DNA of 64,000 nucleotides from Coptis chinensis (lineage: Eukaryota > Streptophyta > Magnoliopsida > Ranunculales > Ranunculaceae). This document shows positions 46,313-59,563 of this stretch, one piece after another (position 1 is the stretch's first letter; each line of letters opens with the position of its first letter). The notes below the pieces were generated by a model. The model searched no databases and had not been told where the DNA came from. It saw only the letters and a list, made by a program, of their open reading frames with translations. Location: the NCBI GenBank assembly GCA_015680905.1, contig CM027382.1, positions 12,435,501 to 12,499,500 on the forward strand, read 5' to 3'. The translations under genes and the position numbers were made by a program.

Positions 46313-46956
46313 CTACGTGCTTGTTCGACAAAAAAGTCTCATGTAATATGTACAGTATCCATTTTTTCTTCTGATACAGGGGCAGACTACCTTGACATCT
46401 TATCTTGACATCTTATCTTGACATCCACAACCTAAAAATGAACTTGCATATTAAACTAATGGCTGATTTTTGGTAGAGAAGATCTTCCTACCATGGATAG
46501 AATCTCAACCAAAACTCGTTTCAATTGGATATGTCTAGCTTTATTAAAAATAGTGCTAAAATTGTGGACCGTTAGATAAATATCGAACTTAAACACAACT
46601 TTTGACAAGGTTAGACATGTTCAAATGTCTTGATATTTTGTGGAGATGATCTCTATTGTATGGAGAACATATTCCCAGAAAATCAGCCCTTAGTTCATTG
46701 TGTAAGTTAAGCTTATGACCAGTTACTTACTAAAGCGCATCAAATAGATGATGCTCCATAAAACTTGACAAGTGAGAAGCACAGAAGGATAATGTGATAT
46801 TTTTAAGAGATGAACTTTTAAAGGGAAAACAAGAAACTCGAAGAAAAAACATCCAACCAGAAATTATGTAGTCATGCACGCATCATATGCTATATAGCCT
46901 CTCAAGTTTCACATAATTAAACTGATTAATCTTGTAAGCAAGGAAACCAGATATAC
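46313..46956. other. Short intergenic stretch
   Basis: It contains the 3' flank of the NPF gene, with a triplicated phrase TATCTTGACATC at about 46395-46425. The expected next exon of the peptidase fragment, which would lie here on the - strand, is not present. Confidence 0.5.
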
Positions 46957-49900
46957 CTTGTAATTTACTGGAATTCCATTTGAAAGGCAGAGCTCTGTGA
47001 TTCCTGTTTCCTCATCATAAACTTTGCTTGTGCTTGGATCTTGATTTAGAGAAATGAAGGCCGGTTTCTGTTGCAACTTCAACTCATGCAGCTCTGATGA
47101 TGATATCAATTCTTTTGGCACCTCAAGCTGCAGACAACAAGATGAAATCAGATGCTAAAATTAGTAGCTAGATGACTTTATAAATATATTGATCACAGCT
47201 GATCATGGAACCCAAGTTGGGGTGTATGGAAACAGATTGTTAGTCCATAAGAGGAGTTCACTCCATAAACTCCGCAGAAACATAGTAGAAAGGTTTAAAG
47301 GGATACCTTAGAAACTTCTTTGTTACCACTTCTAAGGAAATATATGACATTTTTCAAGACATTGTGAGCATCTATTATAAAATGTAACCATACTCGAAAC
47401 AAATTTTTATATAGCAGTCATTCAGTGCTGCTCAAAAGAAATTCAACCAAAGTTACACTGACACGGGCGATATACCAAATGTTGAGCAGTGTAACCTTCA
47501 ATAGTTTCTGCCACGGTTTCTTATAAAGTATGGAGTGTTGGTGATACATAGTTTTCAACAATTGACAGAGTTTTAACACTTTTGATAGAAGTATGTAATT
47601 GAGTACTTTAAGTTCACTAGATCCACAAGAGCTTATGAAGAAAAAGTCAAAAGCGTTTACAAGGTCTGATTCCTCGTGCATTGACACAAAACCAAATAGA
47701 AGTAAAAAGAAACATAACTCAAGATCCAAGAATGGATTATGGTTGTATTTATTTTATTTAGTAAAATAGAGAACAATGCTGCCTAAAAATCAAAATCCAC
47801 AAAATAGGCCAACAAAACAACAAAGACAAAATCAAAGAAACAAGGACCAGAACTATGGTACTATAGCTTCCCGACAAATAAATATGGTAATGTTCATGAG
47901 GAAGCACACCTCTGGTTCAGGTTCTATAGGTTCCTCCAAACCAGCTCCAATAGCAGCTGTGATTTCATCAGGTGAAATCTTAAAATCAGTTTCACCAACT
48001 CCATCAATATGCACTCTTTTGGGAACACAGGCAACAATGGCTGCAGGAAGAGGTGCAGTAGGTTTTCCAAAGTCAGAGATAAATTCCAGCACTTCTGCTG
48101 GTGCAGAATTAACCTACAGAAGATCAAACTTTACAGTATTAGAGAGATGAATATGTTTATTGTTCACCATGAAAATCTCAAATGCCAAGTTACATGCAGA
48201 ATATGACCATTAGTTATGTTTAGCAAGAAGGAAGACGCGCATAACAATCATCTGGCAATTATATCTCACTGTAGCAAGGTTCAAACCCTTTGAATATGCC
48301 ATGATGACACACATAATAAATATTTTCTCGTTGAACATTATAAGGAAGTACCTCTTCAAGTGTAACTGTTTCAGCAACAGAAACTAAACATCCATGTCCC
48401 TGTCTTTGATCCATGACAGTGTGACCCAATGCATAGTTCTCCATGACAAAATCCAGATTATCCACAGATGAGACATTATCTATCATAGCCGCCAGATGTT
48501 CACTATCTTTTAATAGTGCATCCATGTACCGAGTCAATTCCCCTTTTGTAACTCCAAACTCTTTAAGCCTCCGAACCTACACACATACATGAATGAATGA
48601 TGCCTTACTCGTTGACTTAAGGCAGTGAACAGATGATACATACTACAAGAAAAGCCGTACAAATTCCTTTACCATAAATTTCAGCTAAGAAGTATGACCA
48701 AATCTGGTCAAGAAAATAATTCAAGGAATTTCTAATGTAATTTGATATTTTGATGCATAATATCGTTTACTTTTTGTAAGAGTTCTCTTACTTATAAATA
48801 AATAGAAAAATAGTTTCTTTTGCCAATTCACATAACTAACAGCTTTGAAAAATGGTTTCGATCAATCTATGAATTGAGAGTAACATCATTGCGCAGCTAT
48901 AAATTTCAGATACTACTTCTGATCTGAGCATTTCAATGAGAGCTAAGCAACTAAGTCACCGAAATTGAACGTCACCCAGAACCATATTCTGTTTTTGGTT
49001 TCTTTTTTTCTTCCTGATAAGTACCAACAATCATAATTTATCTGCGGATTGTTTTGAACGTACAATATTTGAAGAACACTCACTTAAACTAGCCACCTAA
49101 ATCATAAGAACGGGTATAGAAAGCACAGAATGCAAACCTCGTGAACAGCGACTTTAATTGCACTCCGCCAGTTCTTAGGTTCGGCAGTTACCGTAAGAGT
49201 AGTAACAGTACACCCTTCTCTTCCAGAATCACTATGATCCAACTCAATAGCCGTAAAAGGTGGATTTGAGCTCTGTTTGAGATATAAATCAGTACACGTT
49301 AAACATAAGATATTGCAGTTTCTTCCTATACCGAATTAAACACAAATAGTACAGCACCTCTTAGACCTTCCCAACTAACCCTTTTATCATTGAGTAGGAA
49401 AGTGTCCAGAAAATACTTCTTAAGAAAACACTAAATATTCAGTCTCCTTCATTTAGGATACTAGGATAGCAATCAGACCCTAGAAGAAAAGCATGCGGTT
49501 ATGAATTTTGTTACGTTTCACTTGTATGTATTAAACTCTGAAGTTCCAATGATGATGCAACACTATTCAAGTCTATTAACAAAAAAGATGACCATGTACA
49601 TCAGAGTGACGATCATACTTTAAGAACAGAGTCTGTGGCCCAGGTTAACTCAAAACAGCGTCTTGTTTATTTCCTTAAGAAAACGCGTTTTAATGAGAAA
49701 TCCATTTTCAGCAGATATAAGCCCTCAACAGTTACATCCATAGCATCCCCATCGGCACCCAGTTTATGCGTGTGTGGCGTTTGCACTCCCTTACGGACCG
49801 TGTATAAATAAGTACTCATGTTGGACAGGAACCAATAATTAAGGATGAAGACTTTGAACAATCAAAAGAAAGTAACTAGAGATGTCTGAATAATAACAAA

Positions 49901-51818
49901 GACTAGCTTAAACTGTTACGGATTGCATTGTGCACGAGCAATAACATCAATGGGCAACCAAGCACAAAAACAGAAAATCATGTATGACACAAGAATGCAC
50001 CTTATATCTTGTGTTAATCCGAAATGCAAAGCTGAAAGGAATATTCTATTCATCAGAACAGTGCGCAAGTCTCCATATGTTTGGACCTTATTCACGGGAA
50101 CCTGCAGAATATTCTCAACAAATAAGGCAAATAACAGATTCTAAATCACTTCCAGTCTTCCACATGTTCGGTAAGTGATAAGTTTAAATTCACACAAGGC
50201 TATCAACACTCATCAAGTTTTTTTTTTTTTTTCTTTTTTTTATTTGAGGAATAAAACAATAACAATTAAGCCAATGAAGTGTAAGGAGGTCAAGTGATTC
50301 ACCACTAACAATTTGAACCCTGTGCCCAGGCTAAGTTGTGTCCTAACTTCTCGTGTCAAGAGAATGCACATAATTAACCTTTCCAGAATAATTAAGGAAC
50401 TACTCATTACAAAAACAGCTTACTAGCAGTATTAGATAAATTTACAGTTTTCTAACATATTTAATAAAACCAAAGAAAAGAAAATCAGTGATTTCTCTTT
50501 CATAACATCAGTACAACATGGAAGTTAGGTTTCTCATTCTCTAAACTCAATACTGATAACCAGTCGAAAATTATGTAAATCCATTGTCCACTCGGACTAT
50601 TACGCAATTTTCTTATCCGCGCTGAACATAGCGTTAAGTCTGCCTCACCTCGGCATATGCCTCAAGGAGGCATCCGGATCATTTTCAGAAATCAGTAAAC
50701 TCTTCCAACACTACCATACCCATTACTTTCCCTAAATTAATTTCAAATATTGATGTAGTAAATTAGGCATCTTTGATACTAATACCTTGGTTTCAAGACC
50801 GCAAACATATTAGCTTAGACATATAAACCTTCAATGGAATAGTTTGGCAACACGTACACATCAAATAGGTTCAAAGTACTCGGAGAGACATCAAACATGC
50901 ACCCCAACTGATGTGTGTAGCTGCATGCAGGATGCCATCTCAAAAAAGAAAAAGTAGTACACAGAAATTGATTCTCTTCATACCTTGCAGAACATATTGA
51001 TGGAATTTTTTTGAAGCAACTCATGCTGGAAGATCTGTGGGGGATTATAAGCCTCACCAAATCCCGGGAGAGACCATCTGTGCTCAACAGGAGGATGGAC
51101 AGCATGTCTCTCTTTTTTGATCATTTTAGGTTGATCCATAGAAGTAGATGACTTTTCATTTGGTAAATTTCCAGATAATCCCAATGGCAGTTTGGAACAA
51201 GAAAGTTCGCCATGGCACCAAATGCACTGGGAGTGGGTACTGGGGCTTTCTCACTTTCTATGCATGTTCGTCCAAACACAGCCTGCATGATACAACTTAG
51301 ATTTTCAGTGATATCCTATAATGATCGCTGCTGAAATTTTCAGTAATATCCTATAAAGATCACTGCAACATACAAACATAACCATAATCACAATGTCTTT
51401 TCTCACAAGCAGACATCTAGTTTAAACTACTTGAACAAAAGAAAATGGGTAAATTCAACATAAGTAATCCATACTTCGATTTGATAAACCGTTTTGGTAA
51501 TGTTGTCAATATCCCCCATTATGTATAAGGTAGCATTTGCTGGGAAAACCAACGCTCATGAAATCGCCTTATTTTATCTGCATCCCACTTCTTAATTTGT
51601 TCTTCTAATCCAATAGGGAATCTTCTACTCAGATTGTTTTCTGAATGTAAATGCTGTATGATGGAAATCTGTGTAAGCATTAGATCTTGCTCCAGTTCAA
51701 GTAACTTTTCACGCTTCTTATTTCCTAAAACGCCACATGTTCAATCATATGAGCAATACCTTGCTCATCATCTTCCTCATCAATTGATCCAACATGAACT
51801 TCCATATGAGCCTCAAGC
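46957..51818 (-). pseudogene. SPP: Stromal processing peptidase gene fragment (M16 metalloprotease), both ends missing
   Basis: Minus-strand exons in order are 51818-51475, 51282-50984, 50101-50001, 49272-49138, 48576-48352, 48113-47910 and 47127-46957. They encode the zinc-site exon (DDEQGIAHMIEHV, an HxxEH motif), KKERHAVHPPVEHRWSLPG, VPVNKVQTYGDLRTVLMNRI, AIELDHSDSGREGCTVTTLT, SVDNLDFVMENYALGHTVMD, KPTAPLPAAIVACVPKRVHI and DEETGITELCLSNGIPVNYK. This peptidase removes transit peptides from imported chloroplast proteins. The four last exons are clean. The first carries a deletion that joins FHHT to a later HSENN segment, plus a frameshift, and exons two and three each lack one base. The N-terminus before the zinc site and the C-terminal half are absent. 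Because introns are kept, it arose by DNA-level copying or rearrangement. Confidence 0.92.
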
Positions 51819-52329
51819 CTGTACTCGACAGTGATAAATAAAAATTAGACAATGACAAGTATAAGAACTTTCCCTCGTCCCTGGACACATTCAAGCAACT
51901 TCATGACATAGCGAATGATACATGTTCATATCATATGGGTGAAGATGATGTCCTGCTCATGGCAATCATCATAGCAAACAACCTTTATTTGGCACTTGTA
52001 TCCATTTCCAAAAAGAAATGAAAAATTGGGTTGTCGATATTGTTTTTACAGGAAGTAGGAACATAAGATATTGAACCCAATATTTTTCCTCAATATATCG
52101 TAACAATCCAAACAGACATGATTAGAAAGACGATAATATAGCTGATAAAAGATCTAAGGAAGGTATTCAAAACATTGTCTCCAAACTATAAAATTTCATG
52201 ATTAATTCATTTCAACATGCAGCTCATGTCTTTTTAATTTGCAATGCACTACTCTCACCCATATTATCATGTCAACATAAAATAGTCATGCCGAATAAAA
52301 ACCTTTGTGGTGAAGATGCTCGAGGAGAG
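51819..52329. other. Gene-free stretch
   Basis: A/T-rich sequence between the peptidase fragment and the LTR-like segment. No exon of the peptidase N-terminus was recognised. Confidence 0.45.
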
Positions 52330-52620
52330 ACCAATCTTTAGTTCAAACCTTAGTCCCACATCGGGTGCTTGAATGTGTTTCTAACACTAAATAAGTCAAT
52401 TTGTCACACTAAGTTTCGCCGAGCTGGGTAGCGCCTGCTTGTAACCTTAGTGGGGCATCAAATTTGATGGATTGTTAGGGGCGTGGGCCTATTAAGCGCG
52501 TAGTGATTCGACCCTGTATATGCCGGGCCCACCCGAAAGGGGGCATTTACTGTGATGTACGAAATCTCTTGGGCTATGCAGCGAGATGGGCACCTCGGTC
52601 CTAATTAAACAGTCAATATT
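52330..52620. repeat. LTR- or TRIM-like segment
   Basis: The phrase CCTTAGTCCCACATCGGG at about 52347 is common near one end of small LTR (TRIM-type) retroelements and solo LTRs in plants. The segment is GC-richer than its surroundings, with short palindromic stretches such as GGGCCCACCC. Neither TG/CA ends nor a target duplication could be fixed, so the class is uncertain. Confidence 0.35.
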
Positions 52621-52720
52621 TTTATTTGTTGAATTAATGATCTACTACTCTTGTTGCCCCTTATTATCCTGCCCACACCTCATAAGTCTTTAGATCTGTC
52701 ATGTCATACGAGTTTCAGCC

Positions 52721-52914
52721 ACCCAAAGGGATCGCAGATATCCTCCTTCCCTAACTCACGGCTCACAGTGGAAACAGCAGTACATTCATTCGATGCAACG
52801 AGTTTCGCTACAACCACACCCAAAGGGATCGCAGATATCCTCCTTCCCTAACTCACGGCTCACAGTGGAAACAGCAGTACATTCATTCGATGCAACGAGT
52901 TTCGCTACAACCAC
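52721..52914. repeat. Tandem repeat, 97-bp unit, two copies
   Basis: The unit starting ACCCAAAGGGATCGCAGA occupies 52721-52817 and recurs at 52818-52914 with almost no change. Since 97 is not a multiple of three, the duplication shifts the reading frame in the leader part of the Helitron gene. Confidence 0.92.
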
Positions 52915-53002
52915 CCAACGAGCAGATAAAGGAAAGAATATTGTCATTGCTGATACTCTTTCACCCCCGCCGACATCAACTCACAACCTGTTGGAGCGTC
53001 AT

Positions 53003-53182
53003 ATGCTGGATGTTCTTCTGGCGCAACTCAGCATGAGAACTTTCCACTACCAACACGTAACTTCAACCCCGATTTTCATCTTGGGGAGCAACATGCTGAA
53101 TGTTCTTCTAGCGCAACTCAGCATGAGCTCTTTCCACTTACCAACACGTAACTTCAGCCCCGGTTTTCATCTTGGGTCCTCT
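53003..53182. repeat. Tandem repeat, 90-bp unit, two copies
   Basis: A 90-base unit beginning ATGCTG, with VLLAQLSM in its translation, occurs at 53003-53092 and again at 53093-53182 with several substitutions. The period keeps frame, so each copy adds about 30 residues to the Helitron leader region. Confidence 0.85.
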
Positions 53183-56100
53183 TCCTTGGGGAGCAACATA
53201 TAAGTACTATGTCCAAACTTAAATATTTCCGTACTAAACAATTATAAATTACGAAACTAATTGAATACTAATTGTTTTTTCCCCACTGAAATTAGCTCCA
53301 CAAACAATACGCCTCCAAGCAATACTGAGTCGGATGTTCTCACTCAGGGCGCTATTAGCCACGAGGAAATTTCTGAAGAACCATCCGAATATTCCAACGA
53401 AGAATACTATGACATTGACTAACTTGAAAATCCAACCGAAACAGTACCTTTTATCCCGGTCGAGCGTCATTACCTTGGGGAACTAGATGTTCAATGTAAG
53501 TCTTGCTTTGCTTTACATTGGAGCGCCGAGCAACTCTCCAGTTCAACTAAAAAAAACCTTTATTCGGATCATGCTATCTCCAAGGAAAAATAAAACTGCC
53601 CTCACTTGGTCCACTGCCTCTTTCGCTTGAATCACTCTTCGAAGGTAACGATTGGCTTGCACGGGATTTTTGAAAGAACATTCAGGGATATAATGCTTGC
53701 AATGCATTCACCAGCCTTGGCATTAAAGCAAACGACCGAATCTTGAAAGGATGTGGACCAAAGTCGTTCACTATACATGGAGAGTTGTGCCATAAGATTG
53801 GATCACTTTTACCTAATGAACATGTCGACCCAAAATACACCCAGTTATACATTTATGATGCAGGCACGAGTTTGGATTATCGACAACAACGCAACAAGCA
53901 TTTACTTAGGGAGGTGCTAGGTATTGTCCAAGGTGTTTTGGTACAGGCAAACGCGTGGTCAAAGTTTTTCAAAAATGGAAATGAGGTCTTAAGTTCAAGT
54001 GCATCGGCGGACAACAATATACCAGCCTTCTTACAATACACTCCAGATCGCCGCCAATATAATCTTCCAACCACTTCTAAAATCGTTATGGTATTACCCA
54101 ATGATGAGACGAAGTATGATATGTTACGAGACATCGTTATTCACTACAAAGAAGGTAGACTAGAGAGGATAAGTGAATGTCATTCTGCTTATACACATCT
54201 TCATTATGTACTCCTTTTCCCTAGATGAGACATTTGTTGGGCACCAGATTTGCGACAGTGGGATGTAAAGAACAATTGCCCAAGTGATGCCCGACTAATG
54301 CAAGCACAGTATTATTCATACCGTTTATTTGATCGTCCAACTGAATACTCTTCCATACTTAGGGGAGGCTCACTCTACCAACAATGGATAGTTGATGCTT
54401 GGGCCGCAACTGAGCAGAATCGTCTGCGCTATATTTGCCTGAATCAAGACAACATTCGTGCGGAAGTGTACAACAGTTTGACGGACATTGCAGCAGACGG
54501 ACTGTCTCTTGATCAAGTTGGCCAGTGTTACATTCTCCTATCGTCTCACACCGATAGCCCGAGACATATGTACGAGATCTACCAAGACTCAATGGCCATT
54601 ATGCGATACAACAAATACCCTGATGTATTCCTAACAACAACAACAAACCCAAACTGGCTATAAATCATAAAAGCTCTCAAGCCCCACCAAACTGCGTCTG
54701 ATAGACCTGAGGTGGTTGCCCGTGTATTCAAATTGTAAAGGAAAGCAATAATGGAAGAGATAAAAAAAAAATGACGTGTTTGGCGAACAAGCTGCATCCG
54801 TCTACACTATCGAGTTCCAAAAACGAGGATTGCCACACATGCACGCACTCATCTTCCTCAAGCAACCCGATAAGATCCGTAACGCCAATCAAGTCGATAA
54901 GATTGTTTCCGCAGAGTTCCCAAACCCTATCTCGGAACCTACTCTTTTCGAGACAGTGAAGAGGTGTATGGTGCACGGCCCATGTGGACCTAAAAACCCA
55001 AAGGCCCCTACATGGAGAATGGTCGATGTACAAAACATTACCCATGCGCTTTTACAGATGAAACTACAATGGATCAAGTTGGATATCCAGTTTACCGATT
55101 ACGCAATACTGGGAACGAACACGAGGTACGAGACTGCAAAGTTAATAACCGAGATGTTGTCCCCTACAACCCCCACTTATCAGAGATGTTCAATTTCCAT
55201 ATAAATGTTGAAGTATGTGCATCGATTCGTGCAGTTAAATACATTCACAAATACATTTACAAAGGCCATGATAGGGCAACAATGGTTATTGTTGGTATTG
55301 GAGACGATATCAAACAGTACATTGATACACGGTATGTCGGGCCACCTGAGGCTGCATGGAGTCTTCTTGAGTTCCCTCTGCACAAAGAGTTACCACACGT
55401 TGAAAGGCTGGCAGTTCATTTGGAAGGGATGCATCGAGTTGTTTACAATGCAAAGGAGTCAAGGGCTACAGTTCTCGCAAGAGCGAGAAATTAGAGATCA
55501 ACTCTAACGGCTTTCTTCAAATGTTGTGCCGAAGATCCGGGTGCCCGTAGATATACTTACCAGGAGTTCCCACAATATTATGTCTGGAAAAGAGATAAAA
55601 AATTTTAGAAACTTAGGGATCACGGTTATGCTATTGGGAGAATGTACTTTGCAAATCCAAATGTCGGCGAGCCTTTCTACCTCCTCTTGCTTCTGACTGT
55701 TGTGAGAGGACCAACATCATTTGAAGATCTTCGTACGATTGACGACTTTGAGCATGACACGTTCAAAGTAGCATGTGTTGCACGTGGCCTTCTCGAATCC
55801 GACGATGAGTGGAGAGAATGTCTACAAGAGGCGTCGATGATGAAAATTAAACTGACTACCAACTGCGCAGATTATTGTTCAGTGTAATCCTTTTGGAATG
55901 TTCCCCAACCAGTCTTGCAACACTATGGAATGAATTTTTGACGCATATTTGCGACAATCTGGCTCATAAGATACGGACCAAGTTCAACAACCAGAGTCCG
56001 ACTGAAGAGGAAATAGCTGATTATGGTTTGTTCCTAGTTAACAAGCTAATTTTCGAAGCAGGTAAGACGTTATCTAATTTCCTAGACATGCCAAAACCAA

Positions 56101-57657
56101 AACAAGATTGGGACCAGGTAGGTGGGAATAAACTTATTTGGGAGCAGAGGGAATTGCAGTACGAAGGTCTTGAACAAGAGGAAAATGCAAATGTGGAATG
56201 CCTGAATGCTGAACAACTTTATGCCCACACCGAGGTAACATATTCAGTGCAAAACAATAAGAGAAAGACTTTCTTCTTAAATGGTGTAGCAGGGACAGGA
56301 AAAATGTTTGTCTACAACACAATTGCTGCTACTTGCCATAGTCAAGGTCATATTTCCATCAATGTTGCATCATCAGAAATAGCATCACTGCTGTTGTCTG
56401 GTGGCAGGACTGCACACTCGACTTTTTGCCTCCCCCTGGATATTATGGACAACACCTTCTGCGGGTTTTCTAAAAACTCCATACATGCTGATCTTTTAAA
56501 GGAAGTTAGCTTAATAATTTGGGATGAAGTCCCCATGCAAAGCCGCATTAATCGCGGTCGGGCCGTTGAAAGAACACTAAGGGATATCTGAGAAAATTCA
56601 AAGCCTTTCGGAGGAATTACTGTGGTTCTAGGTGGAGATTTTAGACAAACGCTGCCTATTGTACCCAAAGGGAGCAAAGAGCAATTCGTCGGAGCATCAT
56701 TGAGAAGATCCCAGCTATGGACACATGTACAAGTTTTGCACTTGCGTCATAACATGAGGTTGGAGATGTCAGAGCCTGATAATGCCAACTTCACAGATTG
56801 CTTGATCAAGGTACTTTACAAATAAAAAACATCGTAAAAATTAAAGATTAAAAAAGAAGCGTACTGACTCAAATTTCTCTTAAATTTTTTTAGGTTGGCA
56901 CGAATCCTTTAGATATTGTTGAGTTGCTAGGAGGGATACAGAATTGTGCTGACATAGGGGATCTTATTACGTCAGTTTATCCAGATGAATGGCACGGCAA
57001 CCCCAAATTACTTGACTGAAAGAACCATCCTAGCTGCTTGAAATGACGATGTCAGCGTCGTTAATGGAGTTGCCCTGAATTTGTTCCCCGAGCAAGAGAT
57101 TTCTTACTTAGCCGCAGATAAAGTTGTCGATGATATTACAAGCCCTCAAAACAACGACTCCACATACCCTAGTGAGTTTTTAAATTCCCTAGATCCCTCA
57201 AGCTTGCCGCCGTTTAATCTCCAACTGAAAACAGGTGGCCCTATAATGTTGCTTAGGAATATTGCCCCGAGGGATGGGCTTTGCAATGGAACCTGTCTGA
57301 TTGTATTACGCTGCGAAAGTAGAGTTTTGGAAGCAATGATCATAACTGGAGCCAAGGCTAGAAATATTGTATTTATTCCGAGGATATCCCTAACGCCATC
57401 AACAACTAAAATGTCGTTTCAAATGTCGAGAAGGCAATTTCCAGTGAGACTGGCATTTGCAATGACAATCAACAAGTCTCAAGGACAGTCGATCAGTAAA
57501 GTATGTCGGCATCAACTTAGAGACCCCTACATTCAGTCATGGCCAGCTCTATGTCGCACTGTCGAGGTGCACGTCTTCAAAAAGAATTATTGTCCTACTA
57601 CCACCTGATTCATCCAATTGCACCACCAACATTGTATACCCAGAAGTGCTTCTATAG

Positions 57658-59344
57658 CGTCGTTAAAGGTAAGCCAGCTTATGTCTATGCCTTTCTGACC
57701 TTGCATATTATTAGAAATACATAACTATACCCTACTCTAGATTGTACTGTACATCCTGGATTCTTAGGCATTATGATGTATTACGTGGGTTTATAAGAGG
57801 GCTTAGGGATTATCAACAACTTAATAATGGCACTACTACGTTTTTGAAACACAAAGTTTATAATGCATGACTGTATTGTGGCACATTCATCACTTATGGA
57901 CAGGTGAGGCAGATCAACTTTTGAACATGATCTTAGTATTATGGGTATTAAGCGGCATGCATTTATTTGACATCCTGCTGTTTAAGTCTTATTGGCTAAG
58001 CACTTGGATTAGGGTGTTAGTTATATTGGGGAGGAAATATTACATGCAAATAAAATATGGCACGATTGGAGAATTGTTTTTTTTTTCTTTTCCGAGAGAG
58101 TGTGAGGACATGATTTCTAATAATTACAAAGAACACGACTTCCTCAGGTTGAATGATATCTTTAACTTCCACACACAGAATATGTCCTATTATTGTTGTT
58201 TTTTTTCTCCCTTTTTTTTCATTTGTGCATTTCTTTTTACGTTGCTTTCTAACCGGGATCCTAATTCTCAAGTGGTGCAAGACAGTATCGGTACACTCAA
58301 TATATATAGGGGGCAGCATAAGCAACCAATGTTACTCCTATGCTACCATACCAGTTTAACCTAGGATTGGTTGAATACAACATGAACGGTGAGCAACTAA
58401 ACATGGCATTCAATTAGGTTGCCTCATATTAATGTGATTCACTTTGAAAGGAAGTCTATGCATTTCACTATTTTTCTACTTCTATGCTCTGCGACTGATT
58501 CGTGGTTTAAAAAATACCATTTCCATTTATAATATTTTACCCCTTTGGGGCATGTACTACTATAACAGAGCATGTTGGGAACCTACTGCCCCATTAAGAC
58601 GCCCAGTGAGAAAGGGTTACCCAACAACAACCTCCAGTGAACCAGCTTCAGTGTATATTTACATATAGGTTAATTCCAATTTGAAATGAGTCCCTCCGCA
58701 TATTACGCCAACCTAAAATAGCATGTACTCATCTTGGTCATATAATAAAAAATAAGATAACAAAATCCACTAACAGAGATATTAGGCTCTGGTTCGTGTA
58801 CATGTAATCCATTCCATATTTGAGCATAATAACTTACCATATACATTTTATTTCTTTTCCTTGCATAGATGGTAGAATTACAAATGACAATTATGGAGAT
58901 ACACCATTCACTCCCGTAAAGAAATAATGTACATTACGGAGTGAACATTTATAAAGAAAAAAAATAGTTACCTAACAAATTCTTCAAATCTAGGTAACTT
59001 ACTATATACATTACTTTTCTTTACATTCATAATCTGTCTACCAACCAAATTTAGGGAGATACACATTCAATCCTGTTGACACAACTGTAATTGGTACAAA
59101 TGGGGTGAGCAATTTTTTTTATTATCAGTATATAGAAACTATAAATATACATAAGCTTGGTATTTTTAGCATTAAACGATTACATTCAATTTCTCCTCCT
59201 ATATAAAGACTAAGTAATCGTCTGTACAATGTTATTCACAATCAACTCCTTCCACTCAAAGGTTTGCTATTTCTTTACACCAAATATACTTAGTTAAATA
59301 ATGCATTCTTTCCTCTAATTGACATATAATGCTTTGTTTTCAGA
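57658..59344. other. Stretch downstream of the Helitron helicase
   Basis: No gene was recognised. The stretch 58090-58145 (GAGTGTGAGGACATGATTTC) resembles 1113-1165 of the terminal repeat (GAGTGTGAGGAAATGATATT), hinting at a shared Helitron 3' region. Two related phrases, GGAGATACACCATTCACTCC near 58892 and GGGAGATACACATTCAATCC near 59055, suggest a small old duplication. Confidence 0.4.
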
Positions 59345-59563
59345 ATGGATAATCTTTGCAAAGTACCCGTTGAATCAAGCAAAAATGTTCTTGCTAAGCA
59401 CGAAGAAACACCTGCCAGGGGCTCCTCGGGTTATCATGCAGCCTTAACAATGTACGACTACATTAACAAAGCACATTTAAAGCTGACTGTCAAGATTGGA
59501 AATAACAATGAAAATAATGTCTCGACAAAACCAGAATGTTTGGGTGGTTTTCCTAACAATTGA
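59345..59563 (+). CDS. Possible first exon of the dsRBD-like gene
   Basis: A 72-codon frame starts with ATG (MDNLCKVPVESSKNVLAKHE) and contains TMYDYINKAHLKLTVKIGNN. No family is certain. It precedes the dsRBD-like frame by about 0.9 kb on the same strand, and the frame at 59880-59990 between them may be another exon. Its link to that gene is inferred from order only. Confidence 0.3.
   Translation: MDNLCKVPVESSKNVLAKHEETPARGSSGYHAALTMYDYINKAHLKLTVKIGNNNENNVSTKPECLGGFPNN

Larger units (their letters stand above)
52651..57657 (+). pseudogene. Helitron Rep-helicase gene, degenerate
   Basis: Frames run from a low-complexity leader (52651-53200) through HGELCHKIGSLLPNE, KYTQLYIYDA and the Helitron_like_N region (WDVKNNCPSDARLMQAQYYS) to the HUH nuclease motif PHMH at 54833-54844 and the tyrosine motif KYIHKYIYKG at 55237-55266. 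A PIF1-type helicase follows, with Walker A GVAGTGKM at 56283-56306, Walker B IIWDEVPM near 56515, and an end segment [12 protein letters not shown] that closes at TAG 57657. An intron (56811-56893) fits GT-AG rules. Rep nicks and joins the Helitron ends for rolling-circle transposition, and the helicase unwinds the strand. Many stops and frameshifts break the frame (54228, 54663, about 54745, 55497, 56590, 57500). Walker A has Met where Thr/Ser is normal. Confidence 0.9.

Noticed and set aside
48635..48660. CTACAAGAAAA phrase resembling a CACTA terminus
   Set aside because: It lies within an intron of the peptidase fragment, with no subterminal repeats or partner end nearby.
50210..50395. 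Possible SINE on the minus strand ending in poly(A)
   Set aside because: The oligo-T run and a GGTTCAAATTG phrase resembling a Pol III B box were seen, but the A box is poor and no target duplication could be defined.
52480..52560. 5S-rRNA-like promoter of a Cassandra element
   Set aside because: The phrase TTAAGCGCG is suggestive, but the conserved 5S A-box and C-box order was not found.
57780..58680. Several 60-165-codon frames after the helicase
   Set aside because: They overlap on both strands, are T-rich and show no family pattern.
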